A DNA stretch of 11,725 bases from an uncultured Clostridia bacterium (GTDB taxonomy: Bacteria; Bacillota; Clostridia; Oscillospirales; Acutalibacteraceae): assembly GCA_945875045.1 (NCBI GenBank), contig CAMCIX010000017.1:1-11725 (forward strand). The letters are read 5' to 3'. This document shows, one piece after another, positions 1 to 7,491 of this stretch (position 1 is its first letter; every line of letters starts with the position of its first letter). The notes beneath the pieces are model-generated. The model was given only the letters and a program-made list of their open reading frames with translations. It was not told the DNA's origin and made no database searches. Made by a program: the position numbers and the translations under genes.

Positions 1-1
1 A

Positions 2-451
2 ACCCAAAGCGGCGCAAACGAGGTAGCGCTGGGCGACAGCAGAGCCGATAACGCCACGGCGCTTATGACTATGCGGGACGCGGCGGTGATGCCCCTGCAA
101 ATCATTAAAAACCGCTTTTATTCCTTTGCGGAGGAGCTTGCGCGAATCTGGGCGGATTTTTGGGTCACCTACTACGGAAGACGGAAAATAAAGCTTTTCG
201 ACGAGGGAGGAACAAGGTATGTTCCCTTTGACGGAGAGCGTCTGAAGGGCGTTCTGATTAATGCAAAAATAGAGGTCGGAGCAGGAACCGCTTACAGCGA
301 GAGCGAATGTACGAGCACCCTATTGACCCTTTACGGAAAGGGAATTATCAACCGTGAGCAGCTGCTTGAGCGGCTTCCAAACAGTATTCTTCCCGACAGG
401 GAAGGACTTTTAAACCAAATTAAGGAGGAAAAGCAGAATGACGGGATATGA
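2..451 (+). CDS. Phage portal-like protein, C-terminal part (5' truncated)
   Basis: The frame is open from base 2 to the TGA at 449-451, giving 149 residues of a protein whose start lies before the window. An internal ATG at 65 could be mistaken for the start, but the preceding in-frame residues (SGANEVALGDSRADNATAL) belong to the same domain, so I treat the gene as partial. The pattern 'ALGD..ADN..AL....AA..PLQ' followed by an aromatic helix (FYSFAEELARIWADFW), and a C-terminal 'LLERLPNSILPDREGLL', resemble the wing/C-terminal part of P22-type portal proteins seen in Clostridia phages. Portals form the dodecameric ring through which DNA enters the capsid. The family call is from memory of the pattern, without alignment. 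The gene overlaps the next by 14 bp, as in tightly packed phage operons. It could be a prophage gene or a remnant. Confidence 0.6.
   Translation, partial: TQSGANEVALGDSRADNATALMTMRDAAVMPLQIIKNRFYSFAEELARIWADFWVTYYGRRKIKLFDEGGTRYVPFDGERLKGVLINAKIEVGAGTAYSESECTSTLLTLYGKGIINREQLLERLPNSILPDREGLLNQIKEEKQNDGI
422..428 (+). promoter_or_regulatory. Ribosome binding site inside the portal gene
   Basis: A perfect AAGGAGG lies 9 bases before the ATG at 438, within the coding sequence of the upstream gene. It fixes the start of the 115-residue protein and shows that the 14-bp overlap is a real translational arrangement. Confidence 0.75.
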
Positions 452-785
452 CGTTTTAAAAAGAGCCTCGGGCTTGCTGGGGGCTTCGGGCGCGGCGGAC
501 GCCGGTGCCGACGGAAAGCTTGCGGTAACGGAAGGGCTTGAGATAATAAATCAGCTTGCGGCGGATTTAAAAATAGACGGGCTTTCGTCGATTTCGGGGG
601 AGCTTGATATTCCTGCGGCTAAGGCGGAAGCCCTTTGCTACGGTGTGGCTATGCTTTTGGCACTGACCGAGGGCGACGCAGGCAAAAATCGGATTTTTGC
701 CGAAATATATAATGCAAAACGGGGGACGGCTTTGGCGGAAAAGGCGAGCATAACCGACCGTCTTCCTACGGTGACGGTGGGGTAG
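438..785 (+). CDS. Small phage protein, probable head-tail connector (gp4-like)
   Basis: This is a 115-residue protein, rich in Ala and Leu and predicted by eye to be mostly helical. A Gly/Ala/Asp stretch (about residues 15-27, GASGAADAGADGK) sits between an N-terminal helix (YDVLKRASGLLG) and further helices (EGLEIINQLAADLKI; AKAEALCYGVAMLLALTEGD). Size, helical character and position between a portal and a gp10-like protein fit a head-completion or tail-accessory protein such as P22 gp4, which plugs onto the portal ring after packaging. I do not recognise a specific motif, so the role comes mainly from position. It starts within the portal gene behind a perfect ribosome binding site and ends 4 bp before the next gene, so the three are probably translated from one message. 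Confidence 0.5.
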   Translation: MTGYDVLKRASGLLGASGAADAGADGKLAVTEGLEIINQLAADLKIDGLSSISGELDIPAAKAEALCYGVAMLLALTEGDAGKNRIFAEIYNAKRGTALAEKASITDRLPTVTVG

Positions 786-789
786 AGAT

Positions 790-2844
790 ATGAAATTCGG
801 TTCATTACAGCAGGACGCCGCTAAGGTGTTAAGGGTGAGAAGCTTTAAGGAGGGAACGGTAACCGACACGCTCCCCTCCGAAATACCCGACGGCGCCCTC
901 GCAAACAGCGAGAATATGTGGCGTGACGGCGGTCTGTTATTGACAAGATTAGGCCTTTTAGCCGATACGGGCAATATAATCAAAAGCGATAATCCCTCTG
1001 CCTACGACAGCTTTTCCTACCGTATTGCCGACGGCGAGGTTTACATAGACGGCGAGTGCAAAAAAATCGCGGTTGAGGAATATTTGGAGGACGATTCGCA
1101 TTATTTCTGCCGTATGTTCTTAGTGGGGGAGGACGGGATTAGCTCCCCCACGGGTTATTTCCTTTTCGACCGTATTACGGATATTGATTTTTATATACCG
1201 ACAAATATCCTTTTTTACAGTGGAAAAAAACTTAACGGCGCGGGAGTTTTTGCGCTTGTAAGCTGTGAAAATATATACAAAACCTCGGAAAAAAGCTGGC
1301 GAATATACGAGCTTTCCGAGACCCTTGACTCCTGGCAGGAGTATGACAGCTTTTATACGCCCGTGGTTTATATTAACGGCAGAGGCACTCGCTATGAGGA
1401 GGCGAGAGCGACCGGCTTGGCTTTTACGGGTCAGCCCAAGCTTTTGGAGTCGCAGAATATGCTTACCGACTGTTTTAAGGCATATTTCACCTCGGACGGA
1501 TATTCCTCCTGCTTTAGGCTCCCTTTCTCGGGTCTCAATAACAAGGCGGTAATATGCCGAGTTTACAAAACGCCTTCCTCGTATACCGAGTGGCGTATTG
1601 CCGAGGGCGGCTCCTCGGCTACAGCCGTTTTCTATACCGCGCAGATAACCCTTAATATAGACCGAGAAAAGGGTATGATTTATTTCACCGATTCCGCAGG
1701 GGAATATTCCGTTCCGATGATGAGCCTGTATCACGAAAACAACATATGCGTAACGGCGGGAAAGGAGCCCGAGTACGGCATTGAAAGCGTGGTTTCTTCA
1801 ACCTGTCACGCGGCGTACGGCGCTAAGATAATTTTCTCGGGCGGAAGCGATAAAAATATAATTATAAGCGTAAACGCGGATAATCCCTTGTATTTCCCCG
1901 TCGGCTCTTTGGGCACTGTGGGAGGTGATAATTCCGTAAACGCACTGCTTAGCTGTAAAAACGGACTTCTTGCCTTCAAGGAGGACGCGATATACAATAT
2001 CACCGTAAAAAACGGTTCGGCGATTAATTCAAATTCCTTGCTTGCCGACGACAGCTCGATATTCACAACAAACGATACCTTTACCGTTAAAAAAATAAAC
2101 GGAGGCAGGGGACTTAAAAATAAACATACCTGCCTGCTTTGCGATAATTACGCCGTGTGGCTCGGAACCGACAAAAGGCTTTACGCGCTTAACACCTCCT
2201 CCTTTGAGATAACCGAGCTGTCAGGGGCAATAGCGAACCGCTTGGAGCTTTTAAGCGACTCGGAGCTTCAGTCGGCGTTTGCGGTAGAAATTGACAAACG
2301 TTACCTCTTGCTAACGGGCAGTAAAGCTGTTATAATGGATTACCGTGAGAGGGGCGTTAAAGCTCCGTCCTGGTATTTTTGGAGCTTCAATAATATCAAG
2401 ACCTTGGCGGGTATGTCGTATAACGGTAAGCTTCGGCTCTTCTGCGTGGGCTCGGACGGCAAGGTTTTATATACCGCAAGGCTTTCGGGGGTAGAGGATA
2501 CCGAAATACGCCTTACGGACGGTTCGCCGCAGGTAATTAAAACAAACGTTAAAAGCAGTCTTAAGACAAAGCGGTTTGATTTCGGAAGTATGACGGGCAA
2601 AAAGCTTATCGACTGTATTTTTTTAGCGGCTTCCGCAGGGGAAAAGCTTGAAATTTTTATTAACGGCAGACGCTTCGATTCTGTAAGGCTGTCCGAGCCG
2701 GAGCTTGACTGCGACAGCGGAACCCTCAAATCGGTTAAGCTTATTCCGCATTTAAACGCGGTAAAATCCTTACAGCTCGACCTGAAAGCCGAACACGGCT
2801 TTTCTTTGGGGGAGCTTTCGGTAAATTACAGAGAGTCGGTATAA
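790..2844 (+). CDS. Large phage-type protein, gp10-like tail hub / DNA-stabilisation family
   Basis: This protein has 684 residues. Its N-terminus, 'LPSEIPDGALANSENMWRDG' then 'LLLTRLGLL', matches the opening typical of phage stabilisation/tail-hub proteins (IPDGAL..A.NMW...G.L.TR.G). The middle has the 'NPLYFPVGSLGTVGGD' element followed by 'LLSCKNGLLAFKEDAIYNI', a pattern common in these proteins. From about residue 440 to 580 repeated short beta units (YAVWLGTDKRLYAL; KRYLLLTGSKAVIMDY; GKLRLFCVGSDGKVLYTA) suggest a beta-propeller, as in P22 gp10. It is longer than P22 gp10 (about 470 residues); the extra length lies in the N-terminal half and the C-terminal beta-rich region (590-684). No signal peptide or membrane segment is seen. 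Its ATG is 4 bp after the preceding stop. The family is inferred from motif memory; the exact role in the particle is uncertain. Confidence 0.55.
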   Translation: MKFGSLQQDAAKVLRVRSFKEGTVTDTLPSEIPDGALANSENMWRDGGLLLTRLGLLADTGNIIKSDNPSAYDSFSYRIADGEVYIDGECKKIAVEEYLEDDSHYFCRMFLVGEDGISSPTGYFLFDRITDIDFYIPTNILFYSGKKLNGAGVFALVSCENIYKTSEKSWRIYELSETLDSWQEYDSFYTPVVYINGRGTRYEEARATGLAFTGQPKLLESQNMLTDCFKAYFTSDGYSSCFRLPFSGLNNKAVICRVYKTPSSYTEWRIAEGGSSATAVFYTAQITLNIDREKGMIYFTDSAGEYSVPMMSLYHENNICVTAGKEPEYGIESVVSSTCHAAYGAKIIFSGGSDKNIIISVNADNPLYFPVGSLGTVGGDNSVNALLSCKNGLLAFKEDAIYNITVKNGSAINSNSLLADDSSIFTTNDTFTVKKINGGRGLKNKHTCLLCDNYAVWLGTDKRLYALNTSSFEITELSGAIANRLELLSDSELQSAFAVEIDKRYLLLTGSKAVIMDYRERGVKAPSWYFWSFNNIKTLAGMSYNGKLRLFCVGSDGKVLYTARLSGVEDTEIRLTDGSPQVIKTNVKSSLKTKRFDFGSMTGKKLIDCIFLAASAGEKLEIFINGRRFDSVRLSEPELDCDSGTLKSVKLIPHLNAVKSLQLDLKAEHGFSLGELSVNYRESV

Positions 2845-2861
2845 TTACATCGGAGGAAATA

Positions 2862-4061
2862 ATGAAAAAAGCGTTGATTTGTCTTTGCCTTTCGATATGC
2901 CTACTTGCGGGGTGCGTCCCCGAGAATGCGGTAAGCGAGGGCGGGAAAAGGGAAAATACAAGGTATTCCGACGTCGCTTCGTCGGGAGTTTGGCTGTCGT
3001 ACAGCGAAATAAATTCTATGCTTAAAAGCGAGCAAGGCTTTAAGACAGAATTTTCAAGGGTTATTGAAAATTTAAGGTCTCTTAAAATCGAGGAAATATA
3101 CCTACATATACGCGCCTTTTGCGACTCGCTGTTTAAATCCGATTATTTTCCGCTTGTTTCTGCCGCGGAGGGTTTGGATTACGACGTATTTGAATACATA
3201 GTAGATTCCTGTCATACGGCGGGAATAAAGGTTCACGCATGGATAAACCCTTACCGAGTGCTGACCTCCTCGAGCAATCCCGAGGATTTAAGGCAGGACA
3301 GCCCTGCGTACAAGTGGCTTCACGATAATGACCCCGAGAATGACAAAAACGTGGCAATCTGCAACGGAATATATCTTAATCCCGCCGAGCAGGAGGTAAG
3401 GGAGCTTGTTATAAACGGCATACGCGAGGTTTTGCAAAAATACAAGGTGGACGGCATACATTTTGACGATTATTTTTATCCGACAACCGCCCCCGAATTT
3501 GATACGGCAAGCTATGAAAAATATAAATCGGGGGCGGAAAATCCGCTTGGGCTTTCGGATTGGCGGCGCTCAAACGTAAACGCTTTAATATCCGCCTGTT
3601 ATACCGCGGTGAAGTATTACGATAAGGATATTCTTTTTACGGTAAGCCCTATGGCTTCGGTTGATAAGAATTATAACGAGCTTTACGCGGATGTTTCCGC
3701 TTGGATTAAAAACGGATATGTCGACTGTATAATTCCTCAGCTGTATTTCGGCTTTGATTATCCCGAACCCGAGTTCCGTTTCGAAAACCTGATTAAAAAA
3801 TGGATAGAGCTTGCCGCCGAAAATGACGGTGTGGAGCTTAAAATCGGCTTGGCGCCCTATAAAATCGGTACCGATTCCGAGCAGGATAGGGAGGAATGGA
3901 ACGAATCTGCGGATATTATCGCAAGACAGGCAAGAAAATGTCGCGAGAGCGGCGGCGTATCGGGATATGTTTTGTTTTCCTATTCTTCACTCTTTTCTTC
4001 AAACGGACTGAACGTAAAACAACGTGAAAATTTGGAGAATTTTGTAAATTCTCCTGATTGA
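2862..4061 (+). CDS. GHL10 (DUF187/YngK-type) glycoside hydrolase-like lipoprotein
   Basis: This is a 399-residue predicted lipoprotein. Residues 1-18 form a signal peptide with lipobox LLAGC, so Cys18 would be lipidated and the protein anchored outside the cytoplasmic membrane. The remainder is a TIM-barrel-like GHL10 domain: GVWLSYSEI (42-50), IEEIYLHIRAF (76-86), HAWINPYR (125-132), the hallmark VDGIHFDDYFYP (196-207) with the paired Asp residues expected at the active site, DCIIPQLYFG, and a C-terminal GYVLFSYSSL. Family members are thought to act on cell-wall or other surface glycans, but the substrate is not known from sequence. A strong GGAGGA (2852-2857) precedes the ATG. The gene follows the phage hub gene by 17 bp and is probably on the same transcript. 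Nothing links it directly to intracellular glycogen. Confidence 0.8.
   Translation: MKKALICLCLSICLLAGCVPENAVSEGGKRENTRYSDVASSGVWLSYSEINSMLKSEQGFKTEFSRVIENLRSLKIEEIYLHIRAFCDSLFKSDYFPLVSAAEGLDYDVFEYIVDSCHTAGIKVHAWINPYRVLTSSSNPEDLRQDSPAYKWLHDNDPENDKNVAICNGIYLNPAEQEVRELVINGIREVLQKYKVDGIHFDDYFYPTTAPEFDTASYEKYKSGAENPLGLSDWRRSNVNALISACYTAVKYYDKDILFTVSPMASVDKNYNELYADVSAWIKNGYVDCIIPQLYFGFDYPEPEFRFENLIKKWIELAAENDGVELKIGLAPYKIGTDSEQDREEWNESADIIARQARKCRESGGVSGYVLFSYSSLFSSNGLNVKQRENLENFVNSPD
4034..4054 (+). terminator. Hairpin at the 3' end of the lipoprotein gene
   Basis: A perfect 9-bp stem (4034-4042 with 4046-4054) with a 3-base TGT loop lies in the last codons of the lipoprotein gene. It is followed by only a weak T-rich stretch (TGATTGATTTTG), so it may be a poor terminator or an RNA-end stabiliser. 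The stronger terminator is about 100 bp further on. Confidence 0.4.
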
Positions 4062-4149
4062 TTTTGTAGTGCTTATCGGTATTTTGGTTGCTGTTTGACG
4101 TTACAATCAACAAAAAAATCATACGTATAAAGTTAATTATGTGCATCAC

Positions 4150-4197
4150 AATGTCGATATTTGTTAGGTTTTAACAAATATCGACATTAACTTTTTT
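4150..4197 (+). terminator. Rho-independent terminator between lipoprotein gene and glg operon
   Basis: A perfect 17-bp inverted repeat (4150-4166 and 4172-4188) with a 5-base loop is followed, after three bases, by six T residues (4192-4197). The T-run lies only on the + side, so it works in the + direction and separates the phage/lipoprotein unit from glgB. The stem is unusually long and AT-rich. The rest of this gene-free stretch (4062-4329) holds the glg promoter and leader; 4062-4149 shows nothing else I can name. Confidence 0.75.
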
Positions 4198-4227
4198 CGT
4201 TTGTTTCGGAAATTTAACAAAAAACAC

Positions 4228-4256
4228 TTGAAAAATGCTTAGAATGCTGATATAAT
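4228..4256 (+). promoter_or_regulatory. Sigma-A type promoter of the glg operon
   Basis: TTGAAA (-35, 4228-4233) and TATAAT (-10, 4251-4256) are separated by exactly 17 bases. A TG at 4248-4249 makes an extended -10. This is close to the housekeeping consensus and lies about 30 bp after the terminator T-run. Transcription would start near 4262-4264, leaving a leader of about 66-68 bases before glgB. I see no clear CcpA operator nearby. Confidence 0.8.
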
Positions 4257-4275
4257 AAATGCGTAAAAACTTTAT

Positions 4276-4309
4276 CGGCGGATTTTTTCCTTTTGAAATA
4301 TCTCCGCCG
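4276..4309 (+). promoter_or_regulatory. Leader hairpin upstream of glgB
   Basis: CGGCGGA (4276-4282) is the exact reverse complement of TCCGCCG (4303-4309), with a 20-base T-rich loop. The stem would form in the glgB 5' leader and ends about 9 bases before the purine-rich ribosome binding region (AGAAGAGG, 4316-4323). It could affect mRNA stability or translation. It has no terminal T-run and is too simple to name as a riboswitch. Confidence 0.45.
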
Positions 4310-4329
4310 CAGAAAGAAGAGGTGCGAAA

Positions 4330-6213
4330 ATGAAGGAATTTTATAAGAGCTTCGGCTCCGGAATTACAGGAGAGGCATATAAATATTTGGGCTCTTTTTT
4401 AAGGGGCGACGCCGCAATTTTCAGGGTGTGGGCACCTAATGCCGCTTCGGTTTCGGTCGTCGGTGATTTTAATAGCTGGGAAAAAGACGCAAATCCCATG
4501 AAAAGAACCGACGGCGGTATATGGGAAACCGAGATAAAGGGTCTTAAGCGGTATGATACCTACAAATACGCCGTTACGGGCGGCGACGGTATGACCGTTT
4601 TTAAATCCGACCCGTATGCGCGTCATTACGAAACGGCGCCCGCCAACGCTTCAAAATTATATGAGTCGGAATACGTCTGGCAGGACGCAGAGTGGCTGGC
4701 GGAGAGCAAGCGTAAGAATATATACGAATCCCCCGTAAATATTTACGAGGTTCACGCAGGCTCCTGGCGCAGGTTCCCCGACGGCAGTCCCTTTGATTAC
4801 GTAACCTTAGCAAACGAGCTTGCGGAGTATCTTAAAAAAATGAATTATACCCACGTTGAGCTTATGCCGATTACCGAGTATCCCTTTGAGGGCTCCTGGG
4901 GCTATCAGGTGTCGGGCTATTTCGCCCCGACCTCCCGCTACGGAACCCCCGACGATTTTAAGAAATTTGTGGATATTATGCATGAGAACGGGATAGGCGT
5001 TATACTCGACTGGGTTCCCGCCCATTTCCCGAGGGACGGCTTCGGTCTTTTCAGGTTTGACGGTACGCCCTGCTATGAATACGCCGACCCGCGCAAGGGC
5101 GAGCATAAGGAGTGGGGAACGGTTGTCTTCGACTACGGTAAGCCTCAGGTCAGGAATTTCCTTATTTCGAGCGCGGTTTACTGGATAAAGGAGTACCATA
5201 TCGACGGACTGCGGGTTGACGCGGTAGCCTCCATGCTTTATCTCGATTACGGCCGTCAGGGGGGCGAATGGGTTCCCAACTCCTACGGCGGGCACGAAAA
5301 TCTTGAGGCAATTGCCTTTTTAAAGGACCTAAATACCGCGGCGTTTAACGCTAATCCCTCGGTTATGATGATTGCCGAGGAGTCCACCGCATGGCCGCTT
5401 GTAACAAAGCCGCCGCAGGACGGGGGCTTGGGCTTTAACTTCAAGTGGAATATGGGCTGGATGAACGATATGCTCCGTTATATGTCGCTCGACCCGCTAT
5501 TTAGGAAGAATAATCACGATTGCCTTACCTTCTCCTTCTTCTATGCTTTTTCGGAAAACTTTGTCCTTCCGCTCTCGCACGACGAGGTGGTACACGGCAA
5601 GTGCTCTATGATTCAGAAGATGCCTGGCGAGTACGATATGAAGTTTGCCTCGCTCCGTGCGTTTTACGCCTATATTATGGCGCATCCGGGCAAAAAGCTT
5701 CTCTTTATGGGTCAGGAATTTGCCCAGTTTATCGAGTGGAATTATAAGCAGGAGCTTGACTGGATTCTTCTAAGCTACGATAAGCACCGTTTAATGCAGG
5801 AGTATTCGGCTACGCTTAATGAGTTTTATCTTAAAAATCCCGCGCTATGGGAGATAGATTACTCTTGGGACGGCTTCTCCTGGATTTCAAACGACGACAA
5901 CACGCAGAGCATAATAGCCTTCCGCCGTATGGATAAATCGGGAGGGGAGCTTATCGCGGTATGTAACTTTGTTCCCGTTGCGAGGGAGAACTACCGTATC
6001 GGCGTGCCTAAAGCGGGAACCTACCGCAGAATATTCTGCTCGGACAGCGTAAGCTTCGGCGGTACAACCGAGGATACGCAGGTTAGCTACAGAAGTAAAA
6101 AAATACCGATGCACGGTTATGAAAACTCGGTAAGTCTTGATATTCCCGCAATGTCGGTAAGCTTTTACCGCGTTCCCGCGATAAAAAAGACTTCGCCGCG
6201 CAAAAAAAAGTAA
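4330..6213 (+). CDS. glgB: 1,4-alpha-glucan branching enzyme
   Basis: This GH13 enzyme cuts alpha-1,4-glucan chains and re-attaches them through alpha-1,6 bonds in the cytoplasm, the branching step of glycogen synthesis. It has 627 residues, in the usual range for the short form that lacks the extra N1 domain of the E. coli enzyme. A CBM48 domain comes first (about 22-105: AAIFRVWAPNAASVSVVGDFNSW). A TIM barrel follows with YEVHAGSW (139-146), GLRVDAVASMLY with the nucleophile at Asp297, MMIAEEST with the acid/base at Glu350, and LSHDEVVHGK with Asp418; all key residues are present. A beta-sandwich C-terminal domain ends in a short Lys/Arg-rich tail (KKTSPRKKK). The ATG at 4330 follows AGAAGAGG. 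It is the first gene of the glg operon, transcribed from the promoter at 4228-4256. Confidence 0.96.
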   Translation: MKEFYKSFGSGITGEAYKYLGSFLRGDAAIFRVWAPNAASVSVVGDFNSWEKDANPMKRTDGGIWETEIKGLKRYDTYKYAVTGGDGMTVFKSDPYARHYETAPANASKLYESEYVWQDAEWLAESKRKNIYESPVNIYEVHAGSWRRFPDGSPFDYVTLANELAEYLKKMNYTHVELMPITEYPFEGSWGYQVSGYFAPTSRYGTPDDFKKFVDIMHENGIGVILDWVPAHFPRDGFGLFRFDGTPCYEYADPRKGEHKEWGTVVFDYGKPQVRNFLISSAVYWIKEYHIDGLRVDAVASMLYLDYGRQGGEWVPNSYGGHENLEAIAFLKDLNTAAFNANPSVMMIAEESTAWPLVTKPPQDGGLGFNFKWNMGWMNDMLRYMSLDPLFRKNNHDCLTFSFFYAFSENFVLPLSHDEVVHGKCSMIQKMPGEYDMKFASLRAFYAYIMAHPGKKLLFMGQEFAQFIEWNYKQELDWILLSYDKHRLMQEYSATLNEFYLKNPALWEIDYSWDGFSWISNDDNTQSIIAFRRMDKSGGELIAVCNFVPVARENYRIGVPKAGTYRRIFCSDSVSFGGTTEDTQVSYRSKKIPMHGYENSVSLDIPAMSVSFYRVPAIKKTSPRKKK

Positions 6214-6258
6214 TAAATTTTTAAATTCTGCATATTATTGTAGGGTTAGAAAAATAAA

Positions 6259-7491
6259 ATGTCGGGAGTGTTGATCTTGAACAGAAAAAAATGTGTAGCA
6301 ATGCTTCTTGCCGGAGGACAAGGCAGCAGACTGGGAGTGTTAACAAGCAAAATTGCAAAGCCCGCGGTTCCTTACGGCGGGAAATATCGCATAATCGATT
6401 TCCCCTTATCCAACTGTGCGAATTCTGGTATTGATACTGTAGGTATTCTTACCCAGTACAAGCCTCTTGAGCTTAACGATTATGTCGGCTCGGGTAAGCC
6501 GTGGGATCTTGACCGCTCAAACGGAGGGGTACATATTCTGCCGCCTTATCAGGGACAGAAGGGCGGAAACTGGTACAAGGGCACGGCAAACGCCATCTAT
6601 CAGAATTTGGAATTTATTTCCCGTTATGACCCTGATAATGTTCTCGTTCTTTCGGGAGACCATATTTATAAAATGGACTATTCCAAAATGATAAACGAGC
6701 ATATTGAGAGCGGCGCCGCCTGCACGATAGCCGTGTTGGAGGTTACCCTCGAAGAGGCAACCCGCTTCGGTATTATGAATACAAGGGAAGACGGGACAAT
6801 CTACGAGTTTGAGGAAAAGCCCGCCAAGCCTAAGAGCACCCTTGCTTCTATGGGTATCTATGTCTTTAATTGGCAAAAGCTTAAGAAATATCTTACGGAG
6901 GACGAGGCTAACCCCAACTCCTCAAACGATTTCGGTAAGGACGTTATTCCTGCAATGCTTAACGCGGGCGAGCTTTTAAGGGTCTACCGCTTTGACGATT
7001 ACTGGAAGGACGTAGGAACGGTGGATTCCCTTTGGGAGGCAAACCTTGACCTATTGAATCCCAATATCGACCTTAATCTTGCCGACCAGAACTGGCGTAT
7101 CTATTCCCGCACGACGGGTATGCCGCCACAGTACATTTCGGAAAACGCCGAGGTTGAAAATTCGCTTATTACCGACGGCTGTGAGGTTGAGGGCAAGCTT
7201 GACTATTCAATTCTCTTTGAAAACGTAACGGTCGAAAAGGGAGCTTCGGTCGAGTATTCTCTGGTTATGCCGGGCGCGGTTATCAAGAAGGGCGCTAAGG
7301 TGCGCTATTCGATAATAGCCGAGAATACCGTTATCGGCGAGAATGCCGAGATAGGAAGTGTGCCCGAGGAAACCGCGTCTGCCGAATGGGGTATTACCGT
7401 TATCGGCGATAATCTTACGGTAGGCAAGAAAGCCACGGTCGGACCGAAAAAAATGATAACCGAAAACATCGGTGAGGAGGAAAATATATGA
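6259..7491 (+). CDS. glgC: Glucose-1-phosphate adenylyltransferase, catalytic subunit
   Basis: It makes ADP-glucose from ATP and glucose-1-phosphate, the committed step of bacterial glycogen synthesis. The 410-residue reading has an N-terminal nucleotidyltransferase domain with [13 protein letters not shown] (14-26), [19 protein letters not shown] (34-52), [10 protein letters not shown] (132-141, with the expected metal-binding Asp134) and FEEKPAKP (184-191). A C-terminal left-handed beta-helix of hexapeptide-like repeats runs from about 295 to 400 ([32 protein letters not shown]). Catalytic motifs are intact, unlike in the neighbour GlgD. I give the ATG at 6259; a TTG at 6277 behind GGGAG (6264-6268) would give [14 protein letters not shown], closer to the family's usual beginning, and may be the true start. 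The last 4 bases overlap glgD (ATGA), indicating coupled translation. Confidence 0.95.
   Translation: MSGVLILNRKKCVAMLLAGGQGSRLGVLTSKIAKPAVPYGGKYRIIDFPLSNCANSGIDTVGILTQYKPLELNDYVGSGKPWDLDRSNGGVHILPPYQGQKGGNWYKGTANAIYQNLEFISRYDPDNVLVLSGDHIYKMDYSKMINEHIESGAACTIAVLEVTLEEATRFGIMNTREDGTIYEFEEKPAKPKSTLASMGIYVFNWQKLKKYLTEDEANPNSSNDFGKDVIPAMLNAGELLRVYRFDDYWKDVGTVDSLWEANLDLLNPNIDLNLADQNWRIYSRTTGMPPQYISENAEVENSLITDGCEVEGKLDYSILFENVTVEKGASVEYSLVMPGAVIKKGAKVRYSIIAENTVIGENAEIGSVPEETASAEWGITVIGDNLTVGKKATVGPKKMITENIGEEENI

Noticed and set aside
1120..1734. Long minus-strand frame of 204 codons inside the hub gene
   Set aside because: It lies fully opposite a well-supported coding sequence, has no ribosome binding site and shows no recognisable motif; codon-shadow effect.
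4150..4188. A phage attachment site or operator in the 17-bp palindrome
   Set aside because: The perfect stem with a short loop and a following T-run is better explained as a terminator, and no second copy of the sequence or integrase is seen in the window.
4208..4226. CcpA cre-like operator upstream of glgB
   Set aside because: The half-sites do not have the correct spacing or central CG arrangement; it is just AT-rich sequence.
4807..5295. Minus-strand frame of 162 codons opposite glgB
   Set aside because: It is the antisense shadow of the conserved catalytic domain of GlgB and has no independent support.
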